The notes below the pieces were generated by a model that saw nothing but the letters and a program-made list of their open reading frames with translations, did no database searches and had not been told where the DNA came from. Shown in pieces: positions 1 to 10,789 of a stretch of DNA of 64,000 nt. This stretch comes from Leptodactylus fallax. Its lineage: Eukaryota > Chordata > Amphibia > Anura > Leptodactylidae. Location: contig CAMRHE010000507.1 in assembly GCA_947044405.1 (NCBI GenBank), positions 434,001 to 498,000 on the forward strand. Reading direction: 5' to 3'. The first letter of the stretch is position 1. Every line of letters begins with the position of its first letter. A program made the translations under genes and the position numbers.

Positions 1-240
1 CTCCAACTGGAAGTGACCCGGGGGAACAACTGTCATCCCGACCATCAGGTACCACGCAGGCCCCCCTCGTCAGTGTCCGGCCTAGGAGGTGCGCTGGAGG
101 AGATCAGTTGAGGGCCCTCGGCCTACCTAGTCACATTACTACAGCCACTACTACTCCCATCCTCCTGTTGCCTCTATCTGGGTTGCAGCTACTGAAGACC
201 CTGTAGAAAATGTTGTGTTCAGCTGACAATAATGTGTATG
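1..240. other. unassigned sequence at window edge
   Basis: I see no coding exon, RNA gene or clear repeat boundary here. It is ordinary mixed-composition sequence leading into an interspersed repeat. Confidence 0.4.
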
Positions 241-575
241 GGTACCTTAACCCCTTCCCAGTGCCGGCATTTTTTCCACGCCTTCCAAACCCCATAACTT
301 TTATATATTTCTGTTCTCAGAGCCATACAAGGTCTTAATGTTTGCGGGACAAATTGTTCTTCATGATGGTGCCATTTATTATTCTGTACAATGTACTGGG
401 AAGCTGGAAAAAATTTCAGAATGGGGGGGAATTGAAGAAAAATGCATTTGTGCGACTTTCTTACGGACTTAGTTTTTACGGAGTTCGCTCTACAGCCAGC
501 ATGACATGTCACCTGTATTCTGTTTTGGTACGATTCCAGGGAAACCAAACTTATATAGTTTTATTTACATTTTAA
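241..575 (+). repeat. interspersed repeat, copy 1 of a family seen three times
   Basis: This stretch aligns by eye with the reverse complement of roughly 30960-31250. Both carry the sequence of blocks GCGGGACAA/TTGCTGGATAA, TTCATNATGG, ATTCTGTAC, GGGAAAAAAAT and a TATATAGTTTT tail in the same order. A shorter related piece is at 43560-43650 (GGTATCG, GTAATCGTAC). The small open frames inside it are not genes. I cannot name the superfamily. Confidence 0.55.
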
Positions 576-579
576 AAAC

Positions 580-726
580 AAAACAAAAAAAAAAAAAAAA
601 AAATTTTTTTTAAAAACGCCCCCTTTATTCTCCCATCCCTATTTTTTTTTTTTTCCCTGGGGGGGGGGGGGGGGGGTGGTGGTGGGGGGGGGGGGGGTTT
701 TTTTTTTATTATTTTTTGTGTGGTGT

Positions 727-764
<38 letters not shown>

Positions 765-918
765 TGGGGGGGGGGGGGGGGGGGTTTGTTTGGGGGGGGG
801 GGGGGGGGGCGGCGGGGGCGGGGGTTTCCGCCCCCCCCCGCCCTATAGAGAGGGGGGGGGGCGGCGCGGGCGCGCTCCCGCTCCCTCCCGCCCCGGCCCC
901 CCCCCCCCCCCCCCATTC
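580..918. repeat. homopolymer and low-complexity tract
   Basis: Long runs of A, T, G and C follow one another, including a T run of more than 30 bases, G runs up to about 20 bases and a C run near 898-914, with GGCGGG-type sequence between. The predicted proteins are poly-F, poly-G, poly-P and poly-K and are meaningless. Such a block may be partly a sequencing or assembly artefact. Confidence 0.7.
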
Positions 919-983
919 TCCTGATCAGTGGGGCCCCCAGTGATCTGACACTTGCCGCCTCTCCTGTGGATAAGGGATAGCTG

Positions 984-1991
984 TGTAGGGAACTGCCATT
1001 TCTACTAGTATATAATGTATCTGGCTTCTTTGCCCCTGCAGTTTGGCTTCAGAGACCCCAGGCATTTAGTGCAAGTTTTGTTTTGTAAATACAGTGAGTC
1101 AGACATGTGAGGCAGAGCTGCTGGGGGGAGAGATGTGAGCAGAGCTGCTGAGCCAGACATGTTATGTCTGGGGGAGTCTAAGAGCCACTGGTTCCTCTTT
1201 ACTTCACAGTATATAGTTAGGTATGTGTTACCCCCTATATACTCACAGGACCTAGCTAGTAACCGTAGTTAGGGATCCATATATATATATAGTTCAGGGC
1301 AGTGATAGGTTAGGCTTCCGAAGGCCAACTAGCTAGTTAGAGGCCCGGTGGCACTAGTAGTTTAGCTGGCAGGTTAAGGACTCAGTGTTAGGGTAGTCAG
1401 GCCTGCATCTACTGCCGTCACCGTCGCCCTGTTTGCGGCCTGTGAAGAATCTCACCATCATCATCATCTCCTGATCGGCTGTCTGTCATCTCCTGGAAGA
1501 ATCCGAGGATCCACAGTCATCCACAGGGGCCCCTGCATCTCTTCTGTTGCCTGGAGGTATTGTGCACTGGACTCTTGCTATATATCTATATATATATACC
1601 CGGGTATATAACCTAAGACGGTTGAGGACTTGCTGGTTGTTGTAGTATTGCTGTGTTCTGAGTATATTGTATGTATGTATTATTACCCTGTTGATTCTTA
1701 TAAAGCTACTGTTATAACCTTATGTGGTATCTGTATGTATTCTTCAGACAGTGAGATTAGTACAGTGATCCTTGTTAAGGCTACTAACTGTACTTCATGG
1801 GTAAGTCCCAGGAAGAGATCCTCCCTGTAATACAGAGGCTCTATCCTGGGTGGAGGCACTGATATATTTCATATATGTTCCCACTCTTCCCTTCAGCGAA
1901 GGCTTCAGGTCCCATTATACACACAGGTCAGCGCCAGAGTCTGTTGCGGGAGGGATAATACTCATACCCCCCCCCCCCAAATAGGGCTACA
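984..1991 (+). repeat. 5' long terminal repeat
   Basis: This LTR of 1008 bp begins TGTAGGG and ends GGGCTACA. It contains AT-rich TATATA stretches around 1276-1290 and 1581-1610 that could serve as a promoter core, and a C run near the end. Compared with the right LTR it keeps a 10-bp segment around 1515 and one extra AT dinucleotide. Confidence 0.93.
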
Positions 1992-1993
1992 TT

Positions 1994-2011
1994 TGGAGGC
2001 ACTGCTGAGAT
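1994..2011 (+). promoter_or_regulatory. candidate tRNA primer-binding site
   Basis: Directly after the LTR lies TGGAGGCACTGCTGAGAT. Starting with TGG is the hallmark of a site complementary to a tRNA 3' end. From memory, it resembles the complement of a threonine tRNA 3' end with two mismatches; that assignment is inference. Confidence 0.55.
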
Positions 2012-2017
2012 TTAGAA

Positions 2018-5000
2018 GTGGGAATAATCATTGATATGGAGAAGCGATATAGCTCAGAGGGGAACCTCCCACTAGCTACTACATGGGATTACCGACCTCC
2101 TGTTCCTCCCCTGGTTCAGGTAAAGGAAGAACCCCGCTCAGCCAGTTACCCCCCCAGTATGGCCGTCGCTAGCAGTTCCTCTAGTGACAGTGCTATTAGC
2201 ACTTTAGCCAGGCTGACTGAAATGTTAGCTCAGGGCCTGCAGGCCACTCACTACAAGAAACTAAAAGTATTCTCTGGTAATGTCCCAGTACCACAAGGGG
2301 AGGAAAACTTTGAGATATGGAAAGAACATACTCTCCAATGCCTGAAGGAATGGTCTTGCTCTGAAGAAGGCAAGCGGCAGCGTATCAGTGAAAGTTTGCG
2401 GTCTCCTGCTGCAGAATTGATCCGCTTGTACAGAGACTCTCATGAAGGAGTGAGTGCATTGGACTATATACAAGTACTGTCTGATCACTTTGAGCCATAC
2501 TATGACCTTGCCCAGATGGTTGCTGATTACCGAATGGTTCGTCAAAAAGAAGGGGAAAATATCTCTACTTTTATTAACCGTTTACAGCTACTTCTTTCAC
2601 GTCTGGTGTACCACGCAGCTATATCTACTTCAGAGGTAGACGCTATGAGAACCAGTCAGTTGGTGAGAGGGTTACAACCTCATCATCCTCTTGCTCAAGT
2701 ACTCAAGGTCTTACTATCTGATAGAGTCCTTCCATTTCCTGACTTAATGAAGTTAGTGAAGAAACAAGAAGCTGACATTAGTTTTAGTACCCCTAAGAAA
2801 GCGAAAAGCATCTCTAAAGAAGATGTTGTTCCTAATTCAAACAAGGACAAACCAGCGGAGCGGTCAGAACTTAGACAGTCCGCCACTCCACCCACTGCCA
2901 CTCAACGGAGGAAGGATGCTAGAACCTGTTATAAATGTGGTCAGACGGGTCATACTGCCAGACAGTGTACGGAGGACAGTGAGGGATTGGGACACAGTGC
3001 TGTCTTCTCTATTCAGAATCAAAGACACCAAAGGAAGGCGGGCCGAGTAAAGACCAGAGGCGCTATCGCGGGCTCCAGGTCCGTTGTCAAAGTCACTGTC
3101 AATGGTCATGCCGCTCCTGCCCTGTTTGATACAGGATCTCAAGTGACCCTGATTTATCGCTCGTTCTACCAAAAGTATCTGAGGGATATACCTCTTCAGT
3201 CTACAGGACAAATGAAATTGTGGGGGCTTAATTCAGGATCATATCCTGTAGATGGCAGCCTACAAGTAGTTATAGCTGTCCCTGAATTAGAAGATCAGAG
3301 TGTCGCTCCCATGAAGATTACGGCTCTTGTCTGTCCTGATACAGGGGATTCTTGTGCAGCTCCTGTGATACTTGGCACTAATTGTCCCGCAGTGCATTAT
3401 GCTTTTCAGAAGTTTCTTGGAAGAGATTGGAACCCTGCAGCTCAGCCGGTGAATATATCTTCTGATCTTAGAGAACTCTGTGATGCCCTGTCTACTGGCT
3501 ATCGACATGGAATGGTATATCATATCGGTGAGAGAACCGTGGAAGTTCCTGCCGGCGGGGAGAGAATTCTGAGAGTAGCCTCCAGCATTGCTCCCGATTT
3601 GCTTGAAGGGGGGAGTTATGTCCTTATGGAAACCCCTGAAGAAATGATTAACCAGAATGGCTGGATGGTGATCCCAGAGAGAAAGGACTGGAGAAATAAA
3701 GTGGAGTTATCTACCTGTGTGACAGTGAGGAACTGTTCACCGCATCCGATCGTAATTGGACCATTCCAGAATGTGGCCCACTGCTACCCTGTGCTTGGAG
3801 TAAATCCATACGCTGAAGTGTGCAGGATTCAAATCCGAGATGCAATCCCTAATCTCAATCTTGACTTGAGTGATCCACATTTACCAGAGGCCTGGAATCA
3901 GCGACTGACACAGAAGTTGTCTGAATTATCGGAAGTGTTCTCCATGGATGATATGGATGTAGGTTGTGCTAAAAGTGCTCAACACACTTTCCGATTGACC
4001 GATTCTACTCCCTTCCGGGAGCGACCACGGAGAGTTGCTCCAAAGGATGTTGATGAGTTAAGACAGACTCTACAGCAAATGAAAGGTCAGGGGATCATTG
4101 TGGACAGTAAGAGCCCCTATGCCTCACCTATTGTGGTGGTAAGAAAAAAATCTGGAGCAATTCGCCTATGTGTGGATTACAGAACTCTGAACCGGAGAAC
4201 CTTACCTGATCAGTATACACTGCCGAGAATTGAAGAAGCTCTGGAAGCTCTGAATGGAAACTGTTGGTTCACAGTGCTGGACCTAAGATCGGGATACTAT
4301 CAAGTCCCAATGGCACCTGAGGATCAGGAAAAGACAGCTTTCATATGCCCCTTGGGTTTCTTTCAGTTCACTCGTATGCCGCAAGGTACAAAAGGTGCGC
4401 CAGCAACGTTCCAAAGGTTGATGGAAAGAGTGTTAGGTGATTTAGTGCCCCGGGAATGCCTTGTATATCTTGATGACATTATTGTGTTTGGAAAGACGCT
4501 GGAAGAACATGAAGAACGACTCATGAGAGTACTCCATCGCTTAAAAGAAGAGGGGCTGAAGTTGTCGGCTGACAAATGCAAATTTTGTAGATCTTCGGTC
4601 ACTTATGTAGGTCATATTGTTTCTGCTGAAGGAGTTGCTACCGATCCTGGTAAGATTGAAGCTGTGGTGAATTGGCCCCGACCGCAAAATATTACGGAGT
4701 TGCAATCTTTCTTGGGGTTTTGTGGATTCTATCGACGATTTGTGGAAGGATATTCAAAAATTGCTCGAGCCCTCCTCGACCTGTTGAAGAGTGATGCAGG
4801 AGATCCGGGAAAGAAGAAAGGGTCTTCCAAAAGCCTTTTTGGCGATAGGTGGACTGCGGATTGTGAAGAAGCATTTAAGTTGTTGAAGAAGAAATTGACA
4901 GAAGCTCCCGTTCTGGCTTATGCTGATGCACAGAAGCCATATGTGCTACATGTAGATGCCAGCTTTGAAGGATTAGGTGGCGTGCTGCACCAAGAATACC

Positions 5001-7255
5001 CGGCCGGGTTACGGCCCATAGCTTTCATAAGTCGAAGTCTTTCTCCCAGCGAGAAAAATTATCCAGTACATAAATTGGAGTTTTTGGCGCTCAAGTGGGC
5101 CATTGTTGATAAATTACATGACTATTTATACGGAGCCACGTTTGAAGTAAGAACAGACAACAATCCACTGACATACGTTTTGTCAACCGCTAAACTCGAT
5201 GCTACAGGACATCGCTGGTTAGCAGCTTTATCCCACTACCAATTCACACTCAAGTATAAATCGGGGCCTAAGAACATTGGGGCAGATGCTCTATCAAGAC
5301 GGCCTGGATTACCTAGTCCGGAAGTAGTGGATGAATGGGAAGAAGTGCCAAGTCCTGGAGTAGGAGCTTTGTGTGCCATGGCTGCTGTAGTTGAAGACCG
5401 AGTAGCCTTTTCTGAAACTCGGCTTATTGACTCTATTGGGGGAGGTCCCGAAGCTGTACCAGACATGTTTGCCTACCCTGCCGCTTTAGGATCCTTTGAG
5501 AGTTGTTCTATATCTTCAAAGCGAATGATCTGGAGTCAAAAGACTGATCCTTTAATTGGACCTCTTTATCAAGCAGTGAGTTCTCAAGACAGAGAAATGT
5601 TAAAGACATCCCTACCCTCTGAATGCAGTCAACTTCTACGAGATTGGGAGAAGTTTGAAATAGACAATGGCCTACTTTATCGTGTGGTGCTGTATCATGA
5701 TCACCCTGGAAGGCGCCAACTAGTTATTCCAAGCTGCTTTCAGAAGATGATTTTCCGAAGTCTGCATGATTATCATGGTCATTTGGGACCTGAGAAGACT
5801 TATGGCCTAATACAAGACCGATTCTACTGGCCCAAAATGAGAGATACCGTGACTCGTCTGTGTAGGTGCTGTCGCAGATGTTTGCAGAGGAAGACTGTCC
5901 CGGTTCGAGCGGCCTTCATGGGACACTTGAAGAGTTCGGGCCCCATGGATCTTGTCTGCATAGACTTCCTTTGTATTGACAACGACTCCAGAGGATTTGG
6001 AAATGTATTGGTGGTGACTGATCACTTCACACGATATGCTCAAGCCTTTCCGACTAAGGATCAAAAAGCAGTCACTGTTGCAAGAGTGCTTTGGGAAAAG
6101 TATTTTATCCATTATGGCTTACCACACCGGTTGCATTCTGATCAAGGCCGGGATTTTGAGAGTAACCTGATCAAAGAGTTACTTCAGTTGTTGAACATAC
6201 GCAAAAGTCGGACGACGCCTTACCATCCAGAGGGAGATGCCCTTCCTGAAAGATTTAACAGGACTTTACTTGATATGCTTGGTACCTTACGAATTGAGGA
6301 TAAGCGATCCTGGAGTCGAAAAGTGGAGGCTATGGTGCATGCCTATAATAGTACAAGGCACGAGAGCACAGGATATTCACCATACTTTCTGATGTTTGGA
6401 AGAGAGCCTAGGCTACCTATTGACATCTTGTTGGGAGTCTCTACCGATGGTATCAGTCATCGAGATCATTACCGATACGTGGCACGTTTGAAAGAAACGC
6501 TTAAGAGTGCTTATCAGCTGGCTGAGGAAAATGCGGCCAAAGTGAATGAAGGAAATAAAAGGAGATTTGATCTTCGAGTAAGATACCGAGAATTGAACCC
6601 TGGGGACCATGTTCTGCTACGGAATTTGGGAGCATCTGCAAAACATAAGCTGGCTGATCGATGGCGGAGTGAACTCTTTACAGTGGTAGATCGGTTGCCT
6701 GGAATACCAGTCTACAAGATAAAAGGACGGGACGGGAGGATCAGGACTTGGCATAGAAATCATTTGTTGCCTGTACCTCAGATTGATGGTATGGATATCT
6801 CCAATGATGGCTCGGCCTGCGATTCTCCACAGTCTTTAGCCGATATTCCACCTGACCTTCCTGAAACTCCTGAGAGTGATTGGACTGTGGCTCCTGAAGT
6901 TCCTAGATCACCAGTATCTTCTCCTTCAGGGAGACCTATGAACCCTCAAACTCCAGAATTCGTACCTAGATCTGTGTCTACAGATGAGCAGGGATCTAGC
7001 TCTCCTACGCCACCAGCACCATCCCCTCCCATGGCAGACAACCCTAGTTTAGGGCCTGGACATGCTAGTTTACCTCAGAGAGAGGTACGGAGAGGAGAGA
7101 GAATTAGACACCCTCCACCTATGCTGACATATGATAGTTTGGGGGACCCCAGATTTACTACTCAGCCTCATTTATACCATGCTTGGGTGGGTGCAGTGTC
7201 CACTTTGGTCAATATGTTACCAATTTTCGCTCCTGCTGGCATGTATACCTATTAA
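2018..7255 (+). CDS. Gag-Pol polyprotein of the LTR retrotransposon
   Basis: One 1745-residue frame runs without a stop or frameshift from the leader to just before the purine tract; translation may instead begin at the second in-frame ATG at 2036. The first ~280 residues resemble a PNMA/Ty3-type capsid. A CCHC zinc knuckle begins at about residue 304 (CYKCGQTGHTARQC). The protease DTG is at 371-373, the reverse transcriptase YLDD at 817-820, RNase H near 980, the integrase HHCC zinc domain near 1250-1290, and the integrase D, D, E residues near 1316, 1374 and 1410. A GPY/F-like C-terminal integrase domain follows, then a proline- and serine-rich tail; no chromodomain is visible. All signature residues are present, so the copy could still encode working enzymes. 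Gag and Pol are fused in one frame rather than separated by a frameshift. No env gene is present. Confidence 0.95.
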   Translation: MGIIIDMEKRYSSEGNLPLATTWDYRPPVPPLVQVKEEPRSASYPPSMAVASSSSSDSAISTLARLTEMLAQGLQATHYKKLKVFSGNVPVPQGEENFEIWKEHTLQCLKEWSCSEEGKRQRISESLRSPAAELIRLYRDSHEGVSALDYIQVLSDHFEPYYDLAQMVADYRMVRQKEGENISTFINRLQLLLSRLVYHAAISTSEVDAMRTSQLVRGLQPHHPLAQVLKVLLSDRVLPFPDLMKLVKKQEADISFSTPKKAKSISKEDVVPNSNKDKPAERSELRQSATPPTATQRRKDARTCYKCGQTGHTARQCTEDSEGLGHSAVFSIQNQRHQRKAGRVKTRGAIAGSRSVVKVTVNGHAAPALFDTGSQVTLIYRSFYQKYLRDIPLQSTGQMKLWGLNSGSYPVDGSLQVVIAVPELEDQSVAPMKITALVCPDTGDSCAAPVILGTNCPAVHYAFQKFLGRDWNPAAQPVNISSDLRELCDALSTGYRHGMVYHIGERTVEVPAGGERILRVASSIAPDLLEGGSYVLMETPEEMINQNGWMVIPERKDWRNKVELSTCVTVRNCSPHPIVIGPFQNVAHCYPVLGVNPYAEVCRIQIRDAIPNLNLDLSDPHLPEAWNQRLTQKLSELSEVFSMDDMDVGCAKSAQHTFRLTDSTPFRERPRRVAPKDVDELRQTLQQMKGQGIIVDSKSPYASPIVVVRKKSGAIRLCVDYRTLNRRTLPDQYTLPRIEEALEALNGNCWFTVLDLRSGYYQVPMAPEDQEKTAFICPLGFFQFTRMPQGTKGAPATFQRLMERVLGDLVPRECLVYLDDIIVFGKTLEEHEERLMRVLHRLKEEGLKLSADKCKFCRSSVTYVGHIVSAEGVATDPGKIEAVVNWPRPQNITELQSFLGFCGFYRRFVEGYSKIARALLDLLKSDAGDPGKKKGSSKSLFGDRWTADCEEAFKLLKKKLTEAPVLAYADAQKPYVLHVDASFEGLGGVLHQEYPAGLRPIAFISRSLSPSEKNYPVHKLEFLALKWAIVDKLHDYLYGATFEVRTDNNPLTYVLSTAKLDATGHRWLAALSHYQFTLKYKSGPKNIGADALSRRPGLPSPEVVDEWEEVPSPGVGALCAMAAVVEDRVAFSETRLIDSIGGGPEAVPDMFAYPAALGSFESCSISSKRMIWSQKTDPLIGPLYQAVSSQDREMLKTSLPSECSQLLRDWEKFEIDNGLLYRVVLYHDHPGRRQLVIPSCFQKMIFRSLHDYHGHLGPEKTYGLIQDRFYWPKMRDTVTRLCRCCRRCLQRKTVPVRAAFMGHLKSSGPMDLVCIDFLCIDNDSRGFGNVLVVTDHFTRYAQAFPTKDQKAVTVARVLWEKYFIHYGLPHRLHSDQGRDFESNLIKELLQLLNIRKSRTTPYHPEGDALPERFNRTLLDMLGTLRIEDKRSWSRKVEAMVHAYNSTRHESTGYSPYFLMFGREPRLPIDILLGVSTDGISHRDHYRYVARLKETLKSAYQLAEENAAKVNEGNKRRFDLRVRYRELNPGDHVLLRNLGASAKHKLADRWRSELFTVVDRLPGIPVYKIKGRDGRIRTWHRNHLLPVPQIDGMDISNDGSACDSPQSLADIPPDLPETPESDWTVAPEVPRSPVSSPSGRPMNPQTPEFVPRSVSTDEQGSSSPTPPAPSPPMADNPSLGPGHASLPQREVRRGERIRHPPPMLTYDSLGDPRFTTQPHLYHAWVGAVSTLVNMLPIFAPAGMYTY

Positions 7256-7364
7256 CCTGTTGTGACTCTGTAAATGCAAAAGCAACCATATTGATATTGT
7301 CATTGGTAATGTTGACTGTATACTATGACTTTGTATGTCTTTGACGTGACGTAAAGATTTCACC

Positions 7365-7374
7365 AGAGGGAGAG
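7365..7374 (+). promoter_or_regulatory. polypurine tract
   Basis: The run AGAGGGAGAG abuts the first base of the right LTR, the place where plus-strand DNA synthesis is primed in LTR elements. Confidence 0.8.
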
Positions 7375-8370
7375 TGTAGGGAACTGCCATTTCTACTAGT
7401 ATATAATGTATCTGGCTTCTTTGCCCCTGCAGTTTGGCTTCAGAGACCCCAGGCATTTAGTGCAAGTTTTGTTTTGTAAATACAGTGAGTCAGACATGTG
7501 AGGCAGAGCTGCTGGGGGGAGAGATGTGAGCAGAGCTGCTGAGACAGACATGTTATGTCTGGGGGAGTCTAAGAGCCACTTGTTCCTCTTTACTTCACAG
7601 TATATAGTTAGGTATGTGTTACCCCCTATATACTCACAGGACCTAGCTAGTAACCGTAGTTAGGGATCCATATATATATAGTTCAGGGCAGTGATAGGTT
7701 AGGCTTCCGAAGGCCAACTAGCTAGTTAGAGGCCCGGTGGCACTAGTAGTTTAGCTGGCAGGTTAAGGACTCAGTGTTAGGGTAGTCAGGCCTGCATCTA
7801 CTGCCGTCACCGTCGCCCTGTTTGCGGCCTGTGAAGAATCTCACCATCATCATCATCTCCTGATCGGCTGTCTGTCATCTCCTGGAAGAATCCAAGGATC
7901 CACAGGGGCCCCTGCATCTCTTCTGTTGCCTGGAGGTATTGTGCACTGGACTCTTGCTATATATCTATATATATATACCCGGGTATATAACCTAAGACGG
8001 TTGAGGACTTGCTGGTTGTTGTAGTATTGCTGTGTTCTGAGTATATTTTATGTATGTATTATTACCCTGTTGATTCTTATAAAGCTACTGTTATAACCTT
8101 ATGTGGTATCTGTATGTATTCTTCAGACAGTGAGATTAGTACAGTGATCCTTGTTAAGGCTACTAACTGTACTTCATGGGTAAGTCCCAGGAAGAGATCC
8201 TCCCTGTAATACAGAGGCTCTATCCTGGGTGGAGGCACTGATATATTTCATATATGTTCCCACTCTTCCCTTCAGCGAAGGCTTCAGGTCCCATTATACA
8301 CACAGGTCAGCGCCAGAGTCTGTTGCGGGAGGGATAATACTCATACCCCCCCCCCCCAAATAGGGCTACA
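7375..8370 (+). repeat. 3' long terminal repeat
   Basis: This 996-bp copy of the LTR ends GGGCTACA and is followed by the GCTG duplication. It lacks the 10-bp segment and one AT unit that the left copy has. Confidence 0.93.
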
Positions 8371-8374
8371 GCTG

Positions 8375-8822
8375 TCCTTAGCAACACAAGCCCTTTAATG
8401 CCTCACACACACAAACATGGAAAAAATGGAAGTTAAAATTCGACGCAACGTCAGTTTTTATCATGGCCGTTTTGCATTCATGGAGTATTCCTGTCTGCCA
8501 GATTTACTGTAATCATAATCCTGCCAGAAGACAGTTCCTGTAGATTTGTGATCAGGCGACCCTACATGTGCACCTACAGCTTCTTAGTCAGGCGAGTTGG
8601 GCACTTGTCTGAGATTCAGTCAAGACTGGCGTAAGAATTGCCAGTCTTAATAAATCCCCCCCATGCGTTCTAAAACTGGCCATAACACAGCTGTCACTGT
8701 CATGAGCATGAATCCTAAGTCTACAATAATAGGACATGTTCCAAAAAATGGCAACGGACATCATAAAAAGGACAAACATTAAAATTGGATGAAACGTCCG
8801 TCTTCCATTAGTGTGTCAGTTA
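8375..8822. other. intergenic, no assigned feature
   Basis: Mixed sequence between the LTR element and a TTAA-flanked palindrome. I see no exon, RNA gene or clear terminal repeats. Segments such as AAATTCGACGCAACGTC and AAATTGGATGAAACGTC recur in it and suggest an old dispersed repeat. Confidence 0.35.
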
Positions 8823-8826
8823 TTAA

Positions 8827-9296
8827 TGGGGTTATCCAGCTTCCAAAAATAATCTGCAAATACATCCCCAGCAGTGCTAAATGCTCACTATTCCCTTGTC
8901 CAGCCTTTGCTTGGCTTTATTGTACTTGATGCTCCTTGAATCGCTGTTATTTACATGTAGCGAATCTTTGGACAAACTACATTTCCCATGATTCATCTGT
9001 CTGTTCTCACTCTCTGTGTATTACTCCCTTCTCCATCCTCCTCTGCAATGAAATCACATCCGAGGTCACATGCTGCTGTGATGTTTCATTTGCAAACCCA
9101 CTCCCCCCGTGAGAGTGAGAGCAGGCAGATGAATAATGGGAAATGTAGTTTGTCCATAGATTCACAGCATGTAAATAACAGCAACAGAAGGAGCAGCAAG
9201 TAAAATGATCCAAGCAAACGCTGCACATGGGAGCAGTGAGGATTTCACACTGCTGGGGATGTATTTGCTGATCATTTTTGGAAGCGGGATAACCCC
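8827..9296. mobile_element. palindromic TTAA-flanked MITE
   Basis: The element is flanked on both sides by TTAA (8823-8826 and 9297-9300). Its ends are inverted copies: GGGGTTATCCAGCTTCC at the left and GGAAGCGGGATAACCCC at the right, followed inward by matching CTGCAAATACATCCCC and GGGGATGTATTTGC. The inverted match continues much further in (ACAAACTACATTTCCCAT against ATGGGAAATGTAGTTTGT), so almost the whole 470 bp could fold as a snapback. TTAA targets are used by piggyBac and Kolobok transposases; which one applies is not decidable here. It has no coding capacity. Confidence 0.8.
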
Positions 9297-9375
9297 TTAA
9301 ACTGTCAGTGAAAAAAACTGACCCAGCCCACTCATCCGTTTTTAATGTCAACTAAAAAACAGACAAATCATAGAC

Positions 9376-10490
9376 TTGTATGGGATATGCTCTCCAGAGG
9401 GGCCCCCTAGTATATTATACTGTGCGGGTCCACCATGGAGCATTATACTGGGGGGGCTCTGGAGAGCATGTTATACTGTTTTGGGCCACTGTGGAGCATT
9501 ATACTGGGGGGGGCTCTGGAGAGCATATTATACTGTTTTGGGCTACTGGGGAGTATTATACTGGGGAATCCTCTCTGGGCAGTATATTATACTGTGTGGA
9601 GGCCATTCTGGAGCATGTTATACTGAGTGGGGTCACTGTGGAGCATTATTCTAGGGGGGGCCATCAGCAGAGCATATTATATTGTGTGACGCCACTGTGG
9701 GGCATTATTCGGGGGGGACTAATGAGCATTATACTAGGGGGCCCTCTGGGGAGCATATTATACTGCGTGGGGCCTACTGTGGAACATTATACTGGGGGAC
9801 GCTCTGGGGAGCATAATATATTGCGTGGGGCCACTGGAGCAAAATACTGGAGGGGGCACTTCGGAGCATTATACTAGCGGGGGTCCTCTGGGGAGCATAT
9901 TATACTATGGGCCACTGTGGAGCTTTATACTGGGGGAATGGACAGTGTGGGGAGCCTGTTATACTGTGTGGGGCCACTGTGGAGTGTATTATATTGTGTG
10001 GGGCTTTTTGGGAGTATATTATACTCTGTGGGGCCATTGTAGAGCATTATACTGGGGGGGACCACTGTGGAGCATTATACTGGGGGAACCCCTCTGGGGA
10101 GTATATTATACTGTGTGGAGGTCATTATGGAGCATGTTATACTGTGTCAGGCCACTGTGGAGCATTATACTGGGGGGCATTGTGGGGTGTATATTATACT
10201 GTATGGAGCATATTATATTGTGTGGGGCTGCTGGGGAGCATATTGTACTGTCTGGGTCCACTAAGGGGTAGTATACTGTGTGGGCCACTGTGGAGTATTA
10301 TACTGTGTGGAGCCTTACATACCATGTGGGACCACAATGGGGGGGGCTGAGGGGAGCATTTTATACTGTGTGGGGTCACTGTGGAGCATTATATACCATG
10401 TGGGGAAACTGGAGGGCTCAGGAGAGCATTTTATACTGTGGAGCATTATATACCATGTGGAGCATTATACTGTGGGGGGGGGGGTGCTCA
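9376..10490 (+). repeat. minisatellite of GGAGCATTATACTGTGTGGGGCCACTGT type
   Basis: About 1.1 kb of imperfect units of roughly 28-45 bp is built from GGAGCATTATACTG and TGTGTGGGGCCACTGT. The open frames across it, with GSILYC and EHYTGG repeats, are a by-product of the repeat. The same motif returns at 19440-20045, 44760-45070, 45470-45860, 48525-48640, 52790-53190 and 61200-61340. Confidence 0.85.
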
Positions 10491-10789
10491 CAATTCCTGC
10501 TGGCAGCCCTGTGTGCTATGTCTGCATCACAGCTCATACGTGTAGTGCCCCATGGCCATGTCATTCCCCATACAGTACTGTGCATGAGCTGGCCATGGAG
10601 TTATTGGGGCCTGCACAGTACTATAGGGGCTGACTATACGGGGAACATACTCAGTAACACAGGATAGTCAGCACATATGTAAGACTTCAGTGAAGGAGCC
10701 GTGGTGTAGGTTATTAGCAGAAAGCTGTTGGGTGAGGCCCCAGAACAAGTTCCTTTGGTGGGCCTAAGGCCCTTCAGTCCAACACTGTC
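10491..10789. other. intergenic; possible hAT-like right end at 10773-10786
   Basis: No gene is visible. The stretch closes with CAGTCCAACACTG, which resembles the terminal inverted repeat of a hAT-type element, but I could not find a matching left end. Confidence 0.3.

Larger units (their letters stand above)
984..8370 (+). mobile_element. Ty3/Gypsy LTR retrotransposon, structurally intact
   Basis: Two direct repeats of 1008 and 996 bp bound a single long gag-pol frame. The element starts TGTAG and ends CTACA and is flanked by a 4-bp direct duplication, GCTG, at 980-983 and 8371-8374. A primer-binding site follows the left LTR and a purine tract (AGAGGGAGAG) precedes the right one. By eye the LTRs differ by about four substitutions plus a 10-bp and a 2-bp indel, so the insertion is recent. 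The order protease, RT, RNase H, integrase is that of Metaviridae (Ty3/Gypsy); there is no envelope gene. I see no host gene disrupted by it. Confidence 0.95.

Noticed and set aside
572..943. Frames encoding poly-G, poly-P, poly-K and poly-F
   Set aside because: Homopolymer tract; possibly sequencing noise.
1630..1830. 66-codon frame repeated at 8009-8209
   Set aside because: It lies inside both LTRs and has no protein features; its presence in both simply reflects the LTR duplication.
9376..10667. Overlapping + strand frames of 90-165 codons with GSILYC and EHYTGG repeats
   Set aside because: Products of the CATTATACTG minisatellite in several frames at once.
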